DNA of 64,000 nucleotides from Flaveria trinervia. Its lineage: Eukaryota; Streptophyta; Magnoliopsida; Asterales; Asteraceae. The translations under genes were made by a program, and so were the position numbers. The stretch covers positions 25,145,560 through 25,209,559 of the forward strand of contig CM046443.1 of assembly GCA_025506515.1 (NCBI GenBank), given 5' to 3'. The notes under the pieces were generated by a model. That model ran no database searches. It worked only from the letters and a program-made list of their open reading frames with translations, and was not told the origin of the DNA. Shown here piece by piece: positions 54,094 to 64,000 of this stretch (within the stretch, counting starts at the first letter, position 1; each line of letters starts with the position of its first letter).

Positions 54094-55686
54094 CTTGAAA
54101 GTCAACACAATTGTGTGCATCTTGTGGTACTAGTATGATTTCCTAGATTTGCTAATGACTCTAGATTAAAACAAGAATCTATTATCAAAGGGTTTTTGGT
54201 AACATGTCCCGAATGATTTGATTTACCTATATGGTTCCATAATGAATCATTTCACTTATGGTCAAAATAAATTGAAGCTGCCTATTTTAGAAATAAATCT
54301 ATTAGATATCTATCTTAGGGTTTCCACCTCATATAGAATTTTATAAAAATGTGTTTTAAATTTGTCTTTTAGTTCTAGTTGTTTCTTTTGTTTAATTTTG
54401 TCAGTTTAGCTGTTAAATGTCAGACTATGCATTGGAATTCTGTCTGGAATGTAATCACTAAAAAGAGTCACGTTTGAGGTGACCAAATGGGTTTTCTAAT
54501 GTTAAAAGGATCACGTCTGAGGTGATCAAAAGGTCTCAAAGTTCAAATGGTCATGTTTGTGATTATAGAATGCTCAAAATGTTTTATCCATAGTTAAAAG
54601 GGTTAAGTGCAAATGGTCATAAAGTCAAAATCATAAGTATGAGGCCACTCACATGACTGGACCATGAGTATGGACCAGCCGTACGATTGGACCATTCGTA
54701 TGAGCCCATTCGCACGACTGGACCATGAGTATGGACCGGCTATATGATTGGACCATCCGTATTAGTCCAATTACACGACTAAACCACAAGCATGGCCCAA
54801 ACGTGCGATTGGACCATCAGCATGAGTAATCTCGCACGATTGGCTCACAAAATGAACCAATCGCATGAATGGAGGTGACCGAATGACACAGTCGCACCAC
54901 TGAAATCTAGTATTACGACTGAAGGTGCCGACTGTGCCAGTCGCACGATTGATCCTCAATCACACGAATTAAGCGTGCGACCAGGCTCAGTCGCACGACT
55001 GAAGGAAGCCCTAGTATAAAAGGAGTGGGAGCCAGTCGTAGTCGCTCATCACTCCCAAATCTCCCCCAAATCGCCCGACTCTACCGTTACTCTGACCTAT
55101 TTTCATTTGACCATTCTAGACTACAAATTGTTGTGTTCTGACGATTACCAGTGTTTATATAGGTAAATTGCGGTGCAATCCACTCAAATGTCAATCGATT
55201 TGTGCCCTAAATGGTTGAATTTAAGCCCTAAATAGAACCGAGACTTAGTTTGCCAAAGAAACTAATAAAACTAAGGATATTGTGAAATTACAGGTTATTA
55301 GGTGTTATATCGGTCATTTGCGAGACTAATGAGCCAAACCATGACGTCTAACATTAAGTTTTGCTCAAAATTAGAATTTGAATTGAACAGACAGTCTGTC
55401 ATGCGAATGGACACCCTGATGAACTTCAATCGCACGACTGAGCTGGGCGAATAGCTCAATCTCATGATTGTACCATGCGTGTGAGTTCTATCACACGACA
55501 AGTGTAACCGCATGTGATATCATACGACTGATCCTAGTCGCATGCCCAGTCGTGCGTAATAGCTCAATCGCATGACTAAATCTCAGTCGCACAGTTCATT
55601 CGCATGACAAAACATAAAACTTCAAGTTCAAACGAATCAATTTGTTACTCATTGACACACTAACGTTTATGTGCATTGTGTAACAG
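54094..55686 (+). repeat. Element A pre-ORF2 spacer with keyword clusters
   Basis: AT-rich to about 54470, then two gtgaccaaatgg/gtgatcaaaagg phrases. Dense A keyword clusters follow at 54645-55015 and 55385-55615 (variants of cgcacgactgg, cgtacgattggacc). A TATA-like tataaaagg lies at 55016-55024. It ends gtgtaacag directly before ATG 55687, an acceptor-like site as in B and C. Confidence 0.75.
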
Positions 55687-57655
55687 ATGGCTAGTCGTTG
55701 GACTATGAGCACAAAGCACAACATCTGTGCTCATCTAGATCTGATATCCAGGAACGCAGAAGACTTTTCGGCATTATTACTTTCCTACGGAGATCGAGGA
55801 TCTTCCGTGCCATATTGACTCCATGCACACCATACCACTCAATTCAGCAGGCCTTCTGGGAAGGCTCGATTGTCGACAGGACCTTAGAGCCCTACCGTAT
55901 AAGGACGATCTCAGGACCTTATACGTATGGTGCTGAAGCTGTTGGCTACGATAGCTAGTGGAGCTAACTGCTGCCCAATCATAGGAGATCTCTCAGCAGG
56001 CTTAGGAAATTGCCCAACTCAAAGAGCATAAAGCCCAATCAACAAAGAAGATTAAGGAGTTGGAGACATCTAACAGGTTTATCATGCTTAAGCTTAAGGA
56101 TCAAAAGAAAAGCCTCTGAAGATCAGAGAAGATGATGATGATGATGGTGAGGATGAGGATGATGACGAGGATGAGACAGACGAAGGAGGTGATGAAGGAA
56201 GGAATGAGGATGATAAGGATGATGATGAGGAAGGAGGCGATGCGGCTGCTTCAGAAGCCACACATGCTAGAGAGAGGTGCACCAAGAAGACTCAGGACCA
56301 GGGTGCCTCAACCTCAGTCCCGCCTGAAGCAGAGCACTTGATTCAAGATAAAAGTAATATTTAGACGTTTATGTAAATTAAATCTTGTGTAATTGAATCA
56401 TGTATTAAACTTATGTACTTAATGTTTATATATATATTTGCTATTTAACTGTCTTGATTATTGACAAATGATTGATGTGTTAAATGTTTAAATCAAGTAG
56501 ATCAACCATCTCAGCAAGACTAGTACGAGGTTGCTCCCCTACAACAAATCAAGTCTCAATTCACTATGATACTTGATTTGCAAGGGATTGTCAGGAGGTC
56601 TGTGAGTTATACTCCTGAAGAAGGAGAAATAATTCATGATCTTACTAATGAGCAACTGGCGGAGATGTTCCGGCTGAATCAAGATAAAATAGTCAAAGAT
56701 GCCCCTACTGTTGACATGGCTAGTGATGAAGAGCTTAATGATGTGGGAGAGATATAGATTGAAGACGTCACAGCCCAACACTATCTAGAGTATGCTGATA
56801 AAGAGGGTTATGTTTTCCCCAATCTGGGTGATACACTTGTCAGTGATACGTTCGAGAAACTGGATCAGATGGAGCATGAGTCAGAGAAGGATCCAGATCA
56901 AGCCCAAGCCTCGGACATTGATGTCAACATCAAAAAGACTGAATGGGCGGCATGTTTTGCGGAGATTCAAACCAACGCACTGCTCCAAAGCCGAGTGCCT
57001 ACACCAAGCTCTACAAAGTGAAGAAGCATCACAAGGTGTCAGGCAAGATTATCGTGTGGGCCTATTTTGAAGATCTAAATGTATATGCTGTCAAGAGGGA
57101 GAAGGGAATTGAGTACTTTAGATTCCCACATGATTTGAAGACTCTCCCTAGTTTTGAGCTCAACCAGCTGGCCAAACTGAAGTTGTTATATGCTGACCCA
57201 AGAAAGATGTCAGGCTGGTTTAAGGCTGCATTACATAAAGAGTACCATACCAGGTGGGTCAACTTCAAACCGTAACAACCGACGAGGTATATTAGACGGT
57301 CTGAAGTTGATGCCATTACTGGAAAACCAAAAATAGTGCTGAAGTGGAGTCCTCTGCGCACGATGTTAAGAATCCTTCTAAGGGAAATGCCACAGGACTC
57401 CACTCCACACTTTAAGTGGTGGTACTATGACTGGAGAACAGGTGAGGCGGTCATAGTTCTAAACAGAGATGGAAATATGGAAGCTATTAGGGTATTTGAC
57501 CCAATGTGACTAACTAACTTGTCTTCTGACGATGTCTACACTTTATAGTGGCCACCACTAGGAAGGAACAGGTTAATCCACCCACTTCTCCTAGTGAAGA
57601 TCAAACCCTAACCACCAAAGCTCGAAGAAGCAGAGCTATGCTGCTTGAAGAACTG
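55687..57655 (+). pseudogene. Element A ORF2 (broken, shortened)
   Basis: From ATG 55687 the start reads MASRWTMSTKHNICAHL, like B's HNVCAFL. A frameshift leads into FLRRSRIFRAIL and HSIQQAFWEGS (55698 frame), matching the N-terminal domain of B and C. The YPRF segment present in B, C and D is missing, so there is an internal deletion near 55960-56090. A strongly acidic Asp/Glu tract follows (about 56110-56265), then a middle region (56566-57275) and the C-terminal domain with WWYYDWRTGEAVI (about 57419-57457) and IRVFDPM (about 57487-57507). Several stops. It fuses to E near 57655. Confidence 0.75.
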
Positions 57656-58425
57656 CTAAGAAAGTGGTTGAGTCTTAGCTGATGATTGACCCAAAACAAA
57701 AGAGTGTCTTTATCTCAGCTGGATTCCAGGTGCTAGGTACTTCTGATTGAAGAAATGATTGTAGTACTAGCACTCTTGTCCTACCAAAGGATTAGAAGTT
57801 GAAGGGAAAGGTTGCTGACAAAGAGAGAAAGACTAAGAAACAACAACCTACAAGCTCCCAAAAGACTAACATTACATGCATAGTGTGTGGTTTGCGAAAC
57901 CACATGGCTAAAGATTGTTACTACAATCCTACTAGCACATATTATGCAACTAATGTTAGGTTCTCTTTGGAAGAAGGAGTCAGGGAAGGTTTCTCATTTG
58001 GACCTTATCAGATGGTCCAAGTGATGAAAAAAAGGAAAGCTAGTTTCTGAAGCTAGGTTCTCTTCGGAAGAAACTCCTTCTTCTGAAGGGAAAATGGATT
58101 CAAAAGCAGAAGCTGTTAAAATTCAGAAGAAAAGGAAAATTTCCTTGAAACCATCCCAGAAGAAGACTGCTTCGGAAGAAAAGGTGGTGAAAGCTTCTTC
58201 CGAAAATAAAGAAGCTTCGAAAGAATGCCAAGCTGCAAAAGCTTCTACAAGCACATCTCCATGATCAACCAAAGGATGGATTGGAAGATCAAGAAAGATG
58301 CCACAGCACAAGCCTCTTCTTCAAAGACATCCATTGAACCCCCATGCTTAACTTTTGGTTCAATTATGTCACTATCTTTAGAGGAACCCAAGACCAACAA
58401 GTCTTGGGTCTCCAACGAAAACTAA
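57656..58425 (+). pseudogene. gag: Element E gag, C-terminal part
   Basis: Begins near SLMIDPKQKS-type sequence with stops at about 57679, 57748 and 57794. The second-type knuckle CIVCGLRNHMAKDC is at about 57877-57918. A linker with cttcggaagaa repeats (58060-58215) is broken by frameshifts. It ends KTNKSWVSNEN-stop at 58425, the shared terminus. The first knuckle and capsid lie upstream of the truncation and are missing. Confidence 0.82.
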
Positions 58426-61400
58426 TAATCTCATCTTATGTGAAGGGGCATCCATATGACAAGAACAACAATGTCTGGATTGTAGACAATGGATGCTCCA
58501 GGCACATGACAGGGAACAGATCTCTCCTTCAATAACTTCAATACTATGATGGAGGTCCTGTCCAATTTGGAGGTGAGGCCGGAGGATATATTTCTGGCAG
58601 AGGGAGTATATCCAATGGTAAGTTAAAAGTTGACAAAGTTAACTTTGTCAAACAACTTGAACACAATCTGTTAAGTGTTCTCAGTTTTGTGATCAAAAGC
58701 GCCAGATGCTTTTCATAGAGCATGAGTGCATTATCCTCAAACTAGGGATGACAATTCCTCCAGAATTGGTGCTTCTTAGATCTCCTAGGAAAGGGGATAT
58801 GTACAAGCTGGATATGAATAATGCTTCCCCAACGGGTGAAGTATCATGCTTTCTTTCCAAAGCTGATAGTGATGAGTCAACACTTTGGCGTAAACGTATG
58901 TGTCATGTCAATTTTAAGACAATGAATAAAATTGCTAAAAATAACTTGGTACATGGTTTGCCTAAAAAGGAATTTTTCTGCAAAGACAACTGTGTTGCAT
59001 GCCTAAAAGGGAAGCAACACAGGGCCTCTCACAAATCCAAAATTGTTAACTCCATCACTACTCCATTACACTTATTGCACATGGATCTTTTTGGTCCCAC
59101 AACTATAATGAGCATTGGAAGGAAATCATCTTGCCTTGTGATAGTTGACGATTTTACAAGATTTACATGGGTATTCTTTTTAAGAACTAAAAATAAAACT
59201 GCTAAAACATTAAAATCTTTTATTCTTAAAATAGAAAATCAAATTGATCACAAGGTTAATATTATTAAAAGTGATCAAGGGACTGAGTTTAAGAACTTTG
59301 TTCTTGACTCGTTCTGTAACTCAAAAGGGATTGCAGACAATATAGTGCTCCTAGAACTCCTCAACAAAATGGTGTTGGTAAGAGGAGGAACATGACACTT
59401 GTTGAGGCTGCTCGAACTATGTTAGCTGATTCCAAACTACCTCTAACATTCTGGGTAGAGGCAGTTAGCACTACATGCTATGTGCAGAACAAAGTTCTTG
59501 TAGTTAAGCCACATGGAAAAACCCCTTATGAGCTATGGAACAAGCGGCCACCGTTCATTGGCTTTCTAAGGTCCTTTGGCAGCAGGTGTACCTTACTTAA
59601 CACAAAGGACAATTTAGCAAAATTTGCTGAAAAATCGGATGATGTTATCTTTGTTGGATACTCTTCTAGCTCCAAAGCTTACAGAGTATACAACATTAAG
59701 AATCAACAATTTGAGGAGTCATCCAATATAGTTGTTAATAAGCACACTCGTTGTGTTAGAGGGAATGGACCTGATCATATCTTTGATTTAGAATTGTTTC
59801 CAAACTATTCTAAACCTTCTTGTGAGAATGTTTTAGTCAGAATAGGTGCTCAAGATGATGTTGATGCTGATGCTAATAAACTATTTGAGCTACTTAGACC
59901 TCTTCCAGGTTCTCCAAGAGATGCAACAAATCAAGCTCCCACTATTCACTAATCAGAAAGTATAACTATATCAAGGAATAGTAAAGCTTCAGCCAGTGAA
60001 TCACCCACTGATCCTCAAAACTAATCAGGTGATCCAACACAACACCAAGCTGAGGGAGGTAGCATTTTGAAGGAATAGGTAACTGTTAATGCTACTTCAC
60101 AGCCAACAATGATGATATTTCTCTTTCATTCAATCAGTCATCATTGAATGAACTTGAAACAACAGCTGGACAAAGTGTTCCAGTTCTTGAGCAAAATATG
60201 TCTAATCTGGACTTTTCTTTGCAACTGGAAGTGATTCCTTGTTAAGGATTCACAACACTCATCTAGCTGAGAACATCATTAGGGATGTCTTTGAAGGTGT
60301 GAGAACAAGAAGGCAGACTCATCATGGGAATGTCTGCCTATACTTATGCTTCTTATCCTAGATGGAACCCAAGAAGGTAGAAGATACCTTGAAAGATAGT
60401 AGTTGGTTTGAATCGTTGCAAGAGGAGCTGCTTCAGTTCAAAAGACAGAAGGTTTGGAACCTATGTCCGCTACCATCTAGTGAAGTACCAATAAGCACTA
60501 AATGGGTTTTCAAGAATAAAAGAGATGACAGAGGCTTGATCATCAAGAACAAGGCAATACTGGTAGTTCAAGGTTACACTCAAGAGGAAGGAATTGATTA
60601 TAGTGATGTCTTTACACCTGTTGTCAGACTTGAGGCAGTTAGGATCTTCCTTGCTTATGCTGCTTCCAAGAACTTTACTATCTACCATCTTGATGTCAAT
60701 TGTGCTTTTCTATATGGGGATATAGATAGGGAAGTGTATGTGTGCCAGTCTCCAGGATTTGAAGACCCAAAGCATCCTCACTATGTGTGCAAATTGGATA
60801 ATGCTCTATATGGGCTGCACCAAGCACCAAGGCTGTGGTATGAGACTCTGTCTCAGCTTCTCCATAAGAATGGCTACACCAGAGGAACCATTGACAAGAC
60901 TTTATTCATAAGGAAGTCTGGTAAGGACATTTTGCTTGTTCAAGTCTATGTTGATGACATCATATTTGGTTCTTCGAATGACCAAATGTGTAAGGACTTT
61001 GAAAGCATTATGAAGAAGAAGTTTGAAAGGAGTTCCTTGAGAAAAATGGATTTTTCCTTGGAATTCAGGTGCAGCAACTGAAGGAAGGGTTTTTCATTAA
61101 TCAATCTAAATATATTAATGACATCTTAGAAAGATTTGAGATGAAAGATTTTAAGCCAGCCATGACACCCATACCCAGAAACCATAATCTTTGTCCTGAA
61201 CTTGAGGGGGAGGATACTGATCAACATCAATACAGGGCGATTATTGATTCTCTAATGTATCTCACAGCCAGTAGACCTGATATTATGTTTGCAACTTGCA
61301 TCTGTGCAAGATATCAGGCTGCTCCAAAGGTGTCTCACCTAGCTGCTACCAAGAGAATCCTCAGATACCTCAAAGGAGCACCTAAACTAGGTCTCTGGTA

Positions 61401-61666
61401 TCCTAGAAACAATGATTTTAATCTCTATGGATACTCTAACAGTGACTATGGTGGCTGCAACATTGACAAGAAATCAACATCGGGAGGATGTCAATTTCTT
61501 GGTGGAAGAATTATCTCATGGCAATGCAAGAAACAATCCTGTATATCTATATCAACTGCTGAAGTTGAATACATTACTGCTGCTAGTTGTTGTGCTCAAC
61601 TGCTATAGATTCAAAATCAGATGTTGGACTATGGATTCAACCTTATGAGTACTCCTATCCATATTT
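58426..61666 (+). pseudogene. pol: Element E pol (broken)
   Basis: The protease motif is WIVDNGCSRHMTG (58476-58514), DNG instead of DSG. In the pre-integrase zinc region the usual LWHRRLGH reads LWRKRMCH, losing one His. The integrase has LLHMDLFGP and KSDQGTEF; after a frameshift near 59335 the Glu segment reads NGVGKRRN, so the catalytic Glu is Lys. The second integrase part stays open to 59949. The reverse transcriptase (60362-61081) is open with YHLDVNCAFLYG and VYVDDIIFGS. RNase H from 61069 keeps ASRPDIMFATC and is cut at about 61666. Confidence 0.9.
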
Positions 61667-62468
61667 TGCAGGACTGGTGAAGGGGGTCACTTACAACATA
61701 GTACAACAAAGAGGAGATTAACCAAACTTAATTAAACAGTAAACTGGATTAACCCTAAGTGAGACACTAAGAACACAACTAATGTAAGAGACAGAACAAT
61801 AGAACAATGGTATATGGTTTTCAAGAATGCAGTATATTGCTTTCTCTATGTTCTATTACAAGTGTTACAAAGCATAATGGAAAGATACAAGAACATGAGA
61901 TACTTATACTACATTCTATAGCCGGCTATAATTTGAAAGCCAGCTGGATATAATTGACTAGACACAAACAAAATCAATTGTATAGTCAAAAGACAGATTG
62001 CCTTTTGACTAGTGACTATGACATGCCATAGCTCACATCCTTATCTATTTCAAAAAGGATAAAGCACATGAAGTAGAAAGTTACAGACTCAAGAACTCAA
62101 TGTACAGTTACCAAAAGCATTGACCTTTTCACCAACTCATGTAAGTTGGTGACCTGACAGAGATGCAACGGAAAGGTGTCCAGCTTTATGGAAAAGTAAA
62201 TCAGATAAGCATGTGTCAAAAGTCTTCGGAAGAAATCTTTCTTCATGAGTTGAAGCTTCGGAAGACTTTGTCTCTGAGGCTTCGGAAGACTTCATCTTTG
62301 GCTTCGGAAGATATTGGTCTTGGCTTTGGAAGATTTCACACTTAGAATTCTTTTTAGTTGCATGTGTGAAACTTCCTAACCATTCTTCTTCAATGCACTT
62401 GTGCAGCATGCAGGATAGACTTTGGATGTTTGAGTTACATCAGCCTGTTCATTAATGCTACCAAAACA
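61667..62468 (-). repeat. Element F probable 3' LTR
   Basis: Read on the minus strand it starts tgttttggtagc and ends ccagtcctgca. It contains four to five copies of tcttccgaag (plus strand cttcggaaga, 62223-62335) upstream of a TATA-like tataagta (about 61906), the same order as the B LTR. There is no clear polypurine tract before it and no second copy to confirm the ends. Confidence 0.5.
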
Positions 62469-62647
62469 CTTAGTAGATTTCCGATATCAATAGTTCTCAT
62501 TAGAATGATAACTAAAGATGATTAGGATCCTTCAAACTGTCAAAATGTCTTGCCAAGTGAAACATGCAGAGGCAACTAAAACATATCGAAGAGATCATGC
62601 AGAGGCAACTGAAACATATCTTGCCAAGTGTAGATGTCTTCAACGCC
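62469..62647. repeat. Short duplication near F LTR
   Basis: catgcagaggcaactaaaac (about 62564-62583) and catgcagaggcaactgaaac (about 62597-62616) are near-identical, and cttgccaagtg flanks both. No coding content is seen. Confidence 0.6.
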
Positions 62648-64000
62648 TTATTCTCTAATGACATGCCATCTTTTTGGACTTGTGGTGTATGTCCAGGAGA
62701 AGATGGGTCTTCCTGATACTAGAAGAGCTACTGAAATTGGAATTGATAGAGCATCCTCTGGCTGCACATCCTCAGGATGTTTTGACTCATCCTGGGGTTT
62801 AGAAAAGGGTGCATTTTTCTGCTTCTTTGGCTTTGGTTTAGAAGCCATCCTCTTCATTCTCTTTATAGGTTTTAACTGAGAAGACTGGCCTGCAGTACCA
62901 GATTGATCTTCATTGTCTTTCTCAGTTGGGACTTCCTCTCTCTCAGGCTCCGAAGGAGAGGGAGGTTGACCCTACTGTGGATCAAAAGATGAAGCTTGTT
63001 AAGGTTCAGCAGGAGGCCCAGGTTGTGTTGTCTCTGGTTGTTCAACCTTAACCTCTACTTCAGGTGGGGCTTGACTTGGAGGGGAGTGTAAATCAATGAG
63101 CTCTCCATTTTTTATCTTTTGCTTGATCACCCTGATATGCTCATCCATAGTGGATAGAGACATGGGGCCAAGTCTCCTTCTAGAGAATCCATACAACTTC
63201 AAGAAGCTCATTATCCTGTGCCTATCAGCAGATTTCTTCATGCTTTTGTGGATGATGGCTCTTGACTTAGCAACTTCTTCCCTCAGCTTCTTTTTGGTTG
63301 TCTTTCTTTCTTTGACTATCTCAAGTTTGAGTTGTTTGAGATACCCAACTCAACATAGTCATAAGACAAGGGAAGAAGTGCTTCTTCCTGATAAAGACCT
63401 ATAGCACTCAAGTAGCTGATCATCCTGATTCTATCTTCTTTTTTATCTACTTGAGGTTCTTGTTGAACCACATCCTCTTGTGCAGGACTTTCTTGAAATG
63501 GGGAGACGGTAGGTACATGTTTGTACAATCTTTTCATTCTTTTCTCTTCTTTGATTTGTACAAGAAGCTCTGCATCTTCTGCCTCCTTCTTCTCCCTTGA
63601 CCTTTCTAGGTCAACCAGTTCATTTAGCTCTTCTAAGGGGAGAAAGATGACATTGTCTATGTCATAGTTCCTTGTCTGCAGATAGTTTATCCTGATTGCC
63701 CTTAACTCATCATTCTGAGTATCTGGTCTGGGGGTAGCCCTGATAGCAGACTCCATGAGTCTTACAGACTCAGAACAGGAACTTTCTCCCCTCAACCTCC
63801 TTCTCCTCTCTCTCCCCTCCTCCTCAATCTCCTCAGATGTCATCTTTCTTTTCCCTTTGTCACTCATAGACCTTTGTGACTCTGGGTGGAGAGAGCTTTG
63901 GCCTTTATTGCTTGATGCAACTTCTGAGCTCTGGCCAGAGAGAGGTTGAGAAGCACCTTACCAGCAGGTGTCTCAAAAGGAGTGTGAATCTCTACAGCAG
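62648..64000 (-). pseudogene. Element F ORF2, partial
   Basis: Minus-strand highly charged protein. The 63867-63316 stretch starts MSDKGKRKMTSEE and runs to a stop at 63316. One base of frameshift near 63330 joins it to EIVKERKTTKKKLREE and the next open stretch (63241-62999). Two similar segments occur about 70 residues apart: DRIRMISYLSAIGL and DRHRIMSFLKLYGF. Lys/Pro-rich sequence continues to 62648. Position and composition match the linker and middle part of the ORF2 family, but the conserved N- and C-terminal motifs are not visible, so assignment is moderate. Confidence 0.55.

Larger units (their letters stand above)
54089..57655 (+). mobile_element. Element A, 3' segment
   Basis: Continuation of A after D, beginning with the second CAACT copy. 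It consists of the rest of the spacer and ORF2. No polypurine tract or 3' LTR of A is found; sequence passes directly into element E gag near 57655. Confidence 0.75.
57656..61666 (+). mobile_element. Element E (copia), 5'-truncated fragment
   Basis: Starts inside the gag linker without an LTR, leader or capsid and runs through pol to the middle of RNase H, where F abuts. Part of RNase H, the spacer, ORF2 and both LTRs are not in this window. Its keyword cttcggaaga (gag linker) is also found in the F LTR, so E and F may be the same or sister families. Confidence 0.8.
61667..64000 (-). mobile_element. Element F (copia-like), minus strand, partial
   Basis: Inserted in or joined to E within RNase H, running off the right edge. 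Visible parts are a probable 3' LTR (61667-62468) and part of a minus-strand ORF2. If F is an insertion, E should resume beyond F outside the window. The boundary is inferred from loss of E homology and TG...CA ends, without a seen target duplication. Confidence 0.6.

Noticed and set aside
56094..56285. Poly-Ser minus-strand frame
   Set aside because: It is antisense to the Asp/Glu-rich tract of A ORF2.

Overview
This window reads as plant nuclear heterochromatin made almost entirely of LTR retrotransposons. Several signals point to a eudicot, most likely in Asteraceae. Ty1/copia pol genes of one type recur. A long extra ORF follows pol in each element, which I remember as common in Asteraceae copia elements (a recollection, not a search). 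There is also a gypsy-type solo LTR with TGTGACATCC/GGGTGTGACA ends. I see no intact host gene, rRNA, tRNA or CRISPR, and every retroelement gene is broken.

Layout. Positions 1-4010 are AT-rich intergenic DNA with a tandem duplication, a CA/TA-rich tract and a compound trinucleotide microsatellite. From about 4011 a copia element (A) begins. It is split twice. Element B (9027-26322, target duplication AGTTG) sits inside its integrase. Element D (29516-54088, duplication CAACT) sits inside its spacer after pol. B is itself split by a 2.7 kb solo LTR, S (20590-23318, duplication TGATG). D is split in its protease region by element C (33443-45860, duplication GTTCT). All four target duplications are perfect 5-mers, and removing an insert plus one duplication rejoins the host element; reading frame is visibly restored for B in A and for S in B. 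Element A ends in its downstream ORF near 57655, where it joins directly to a 5'-truncated element E (to about 61666). E is followed by a minus-strand element F that runs off the window.

Elements A to D share one plan: LTR, initiator-Met-type primer site, leader, gag with two separated zinc knuckles, protease, integrase, reverse transcriptase, RNase H, a 0.6-2 kb spacer, then a large ORF2 and the polypurine tract. ORF2 is recognisably one protein family. In A, B and C a pyrimidine/AG acceptor-like site lies at or just before the ORF2 ATG, which suggests expression from a spliced RNA.

Two patterns stand out and are not explained by standard annotation. (1) In A, B and C the spacer carries eight copies of a 32-nt hairpin. 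Its stems covary, its internal loop (TCTG/ACCT) is nearly invariant and its tetraloop is often GNRA; a second conserved block lies downstream. (2) Each family carries its own short keyword motif: A cgcacgactga, B ctacggaagaac, C agcgaaactgt, D ctgaag/cagtagttt, E/F cttcggaaga. It is repeated in direct and inverted orientation in the LTR, leader or gag linker, and the pre-ORF2 spacer. A family-specific motif paired with a family-specific ORF2 would suit a cis-site/trans-factor system, but that is inference.
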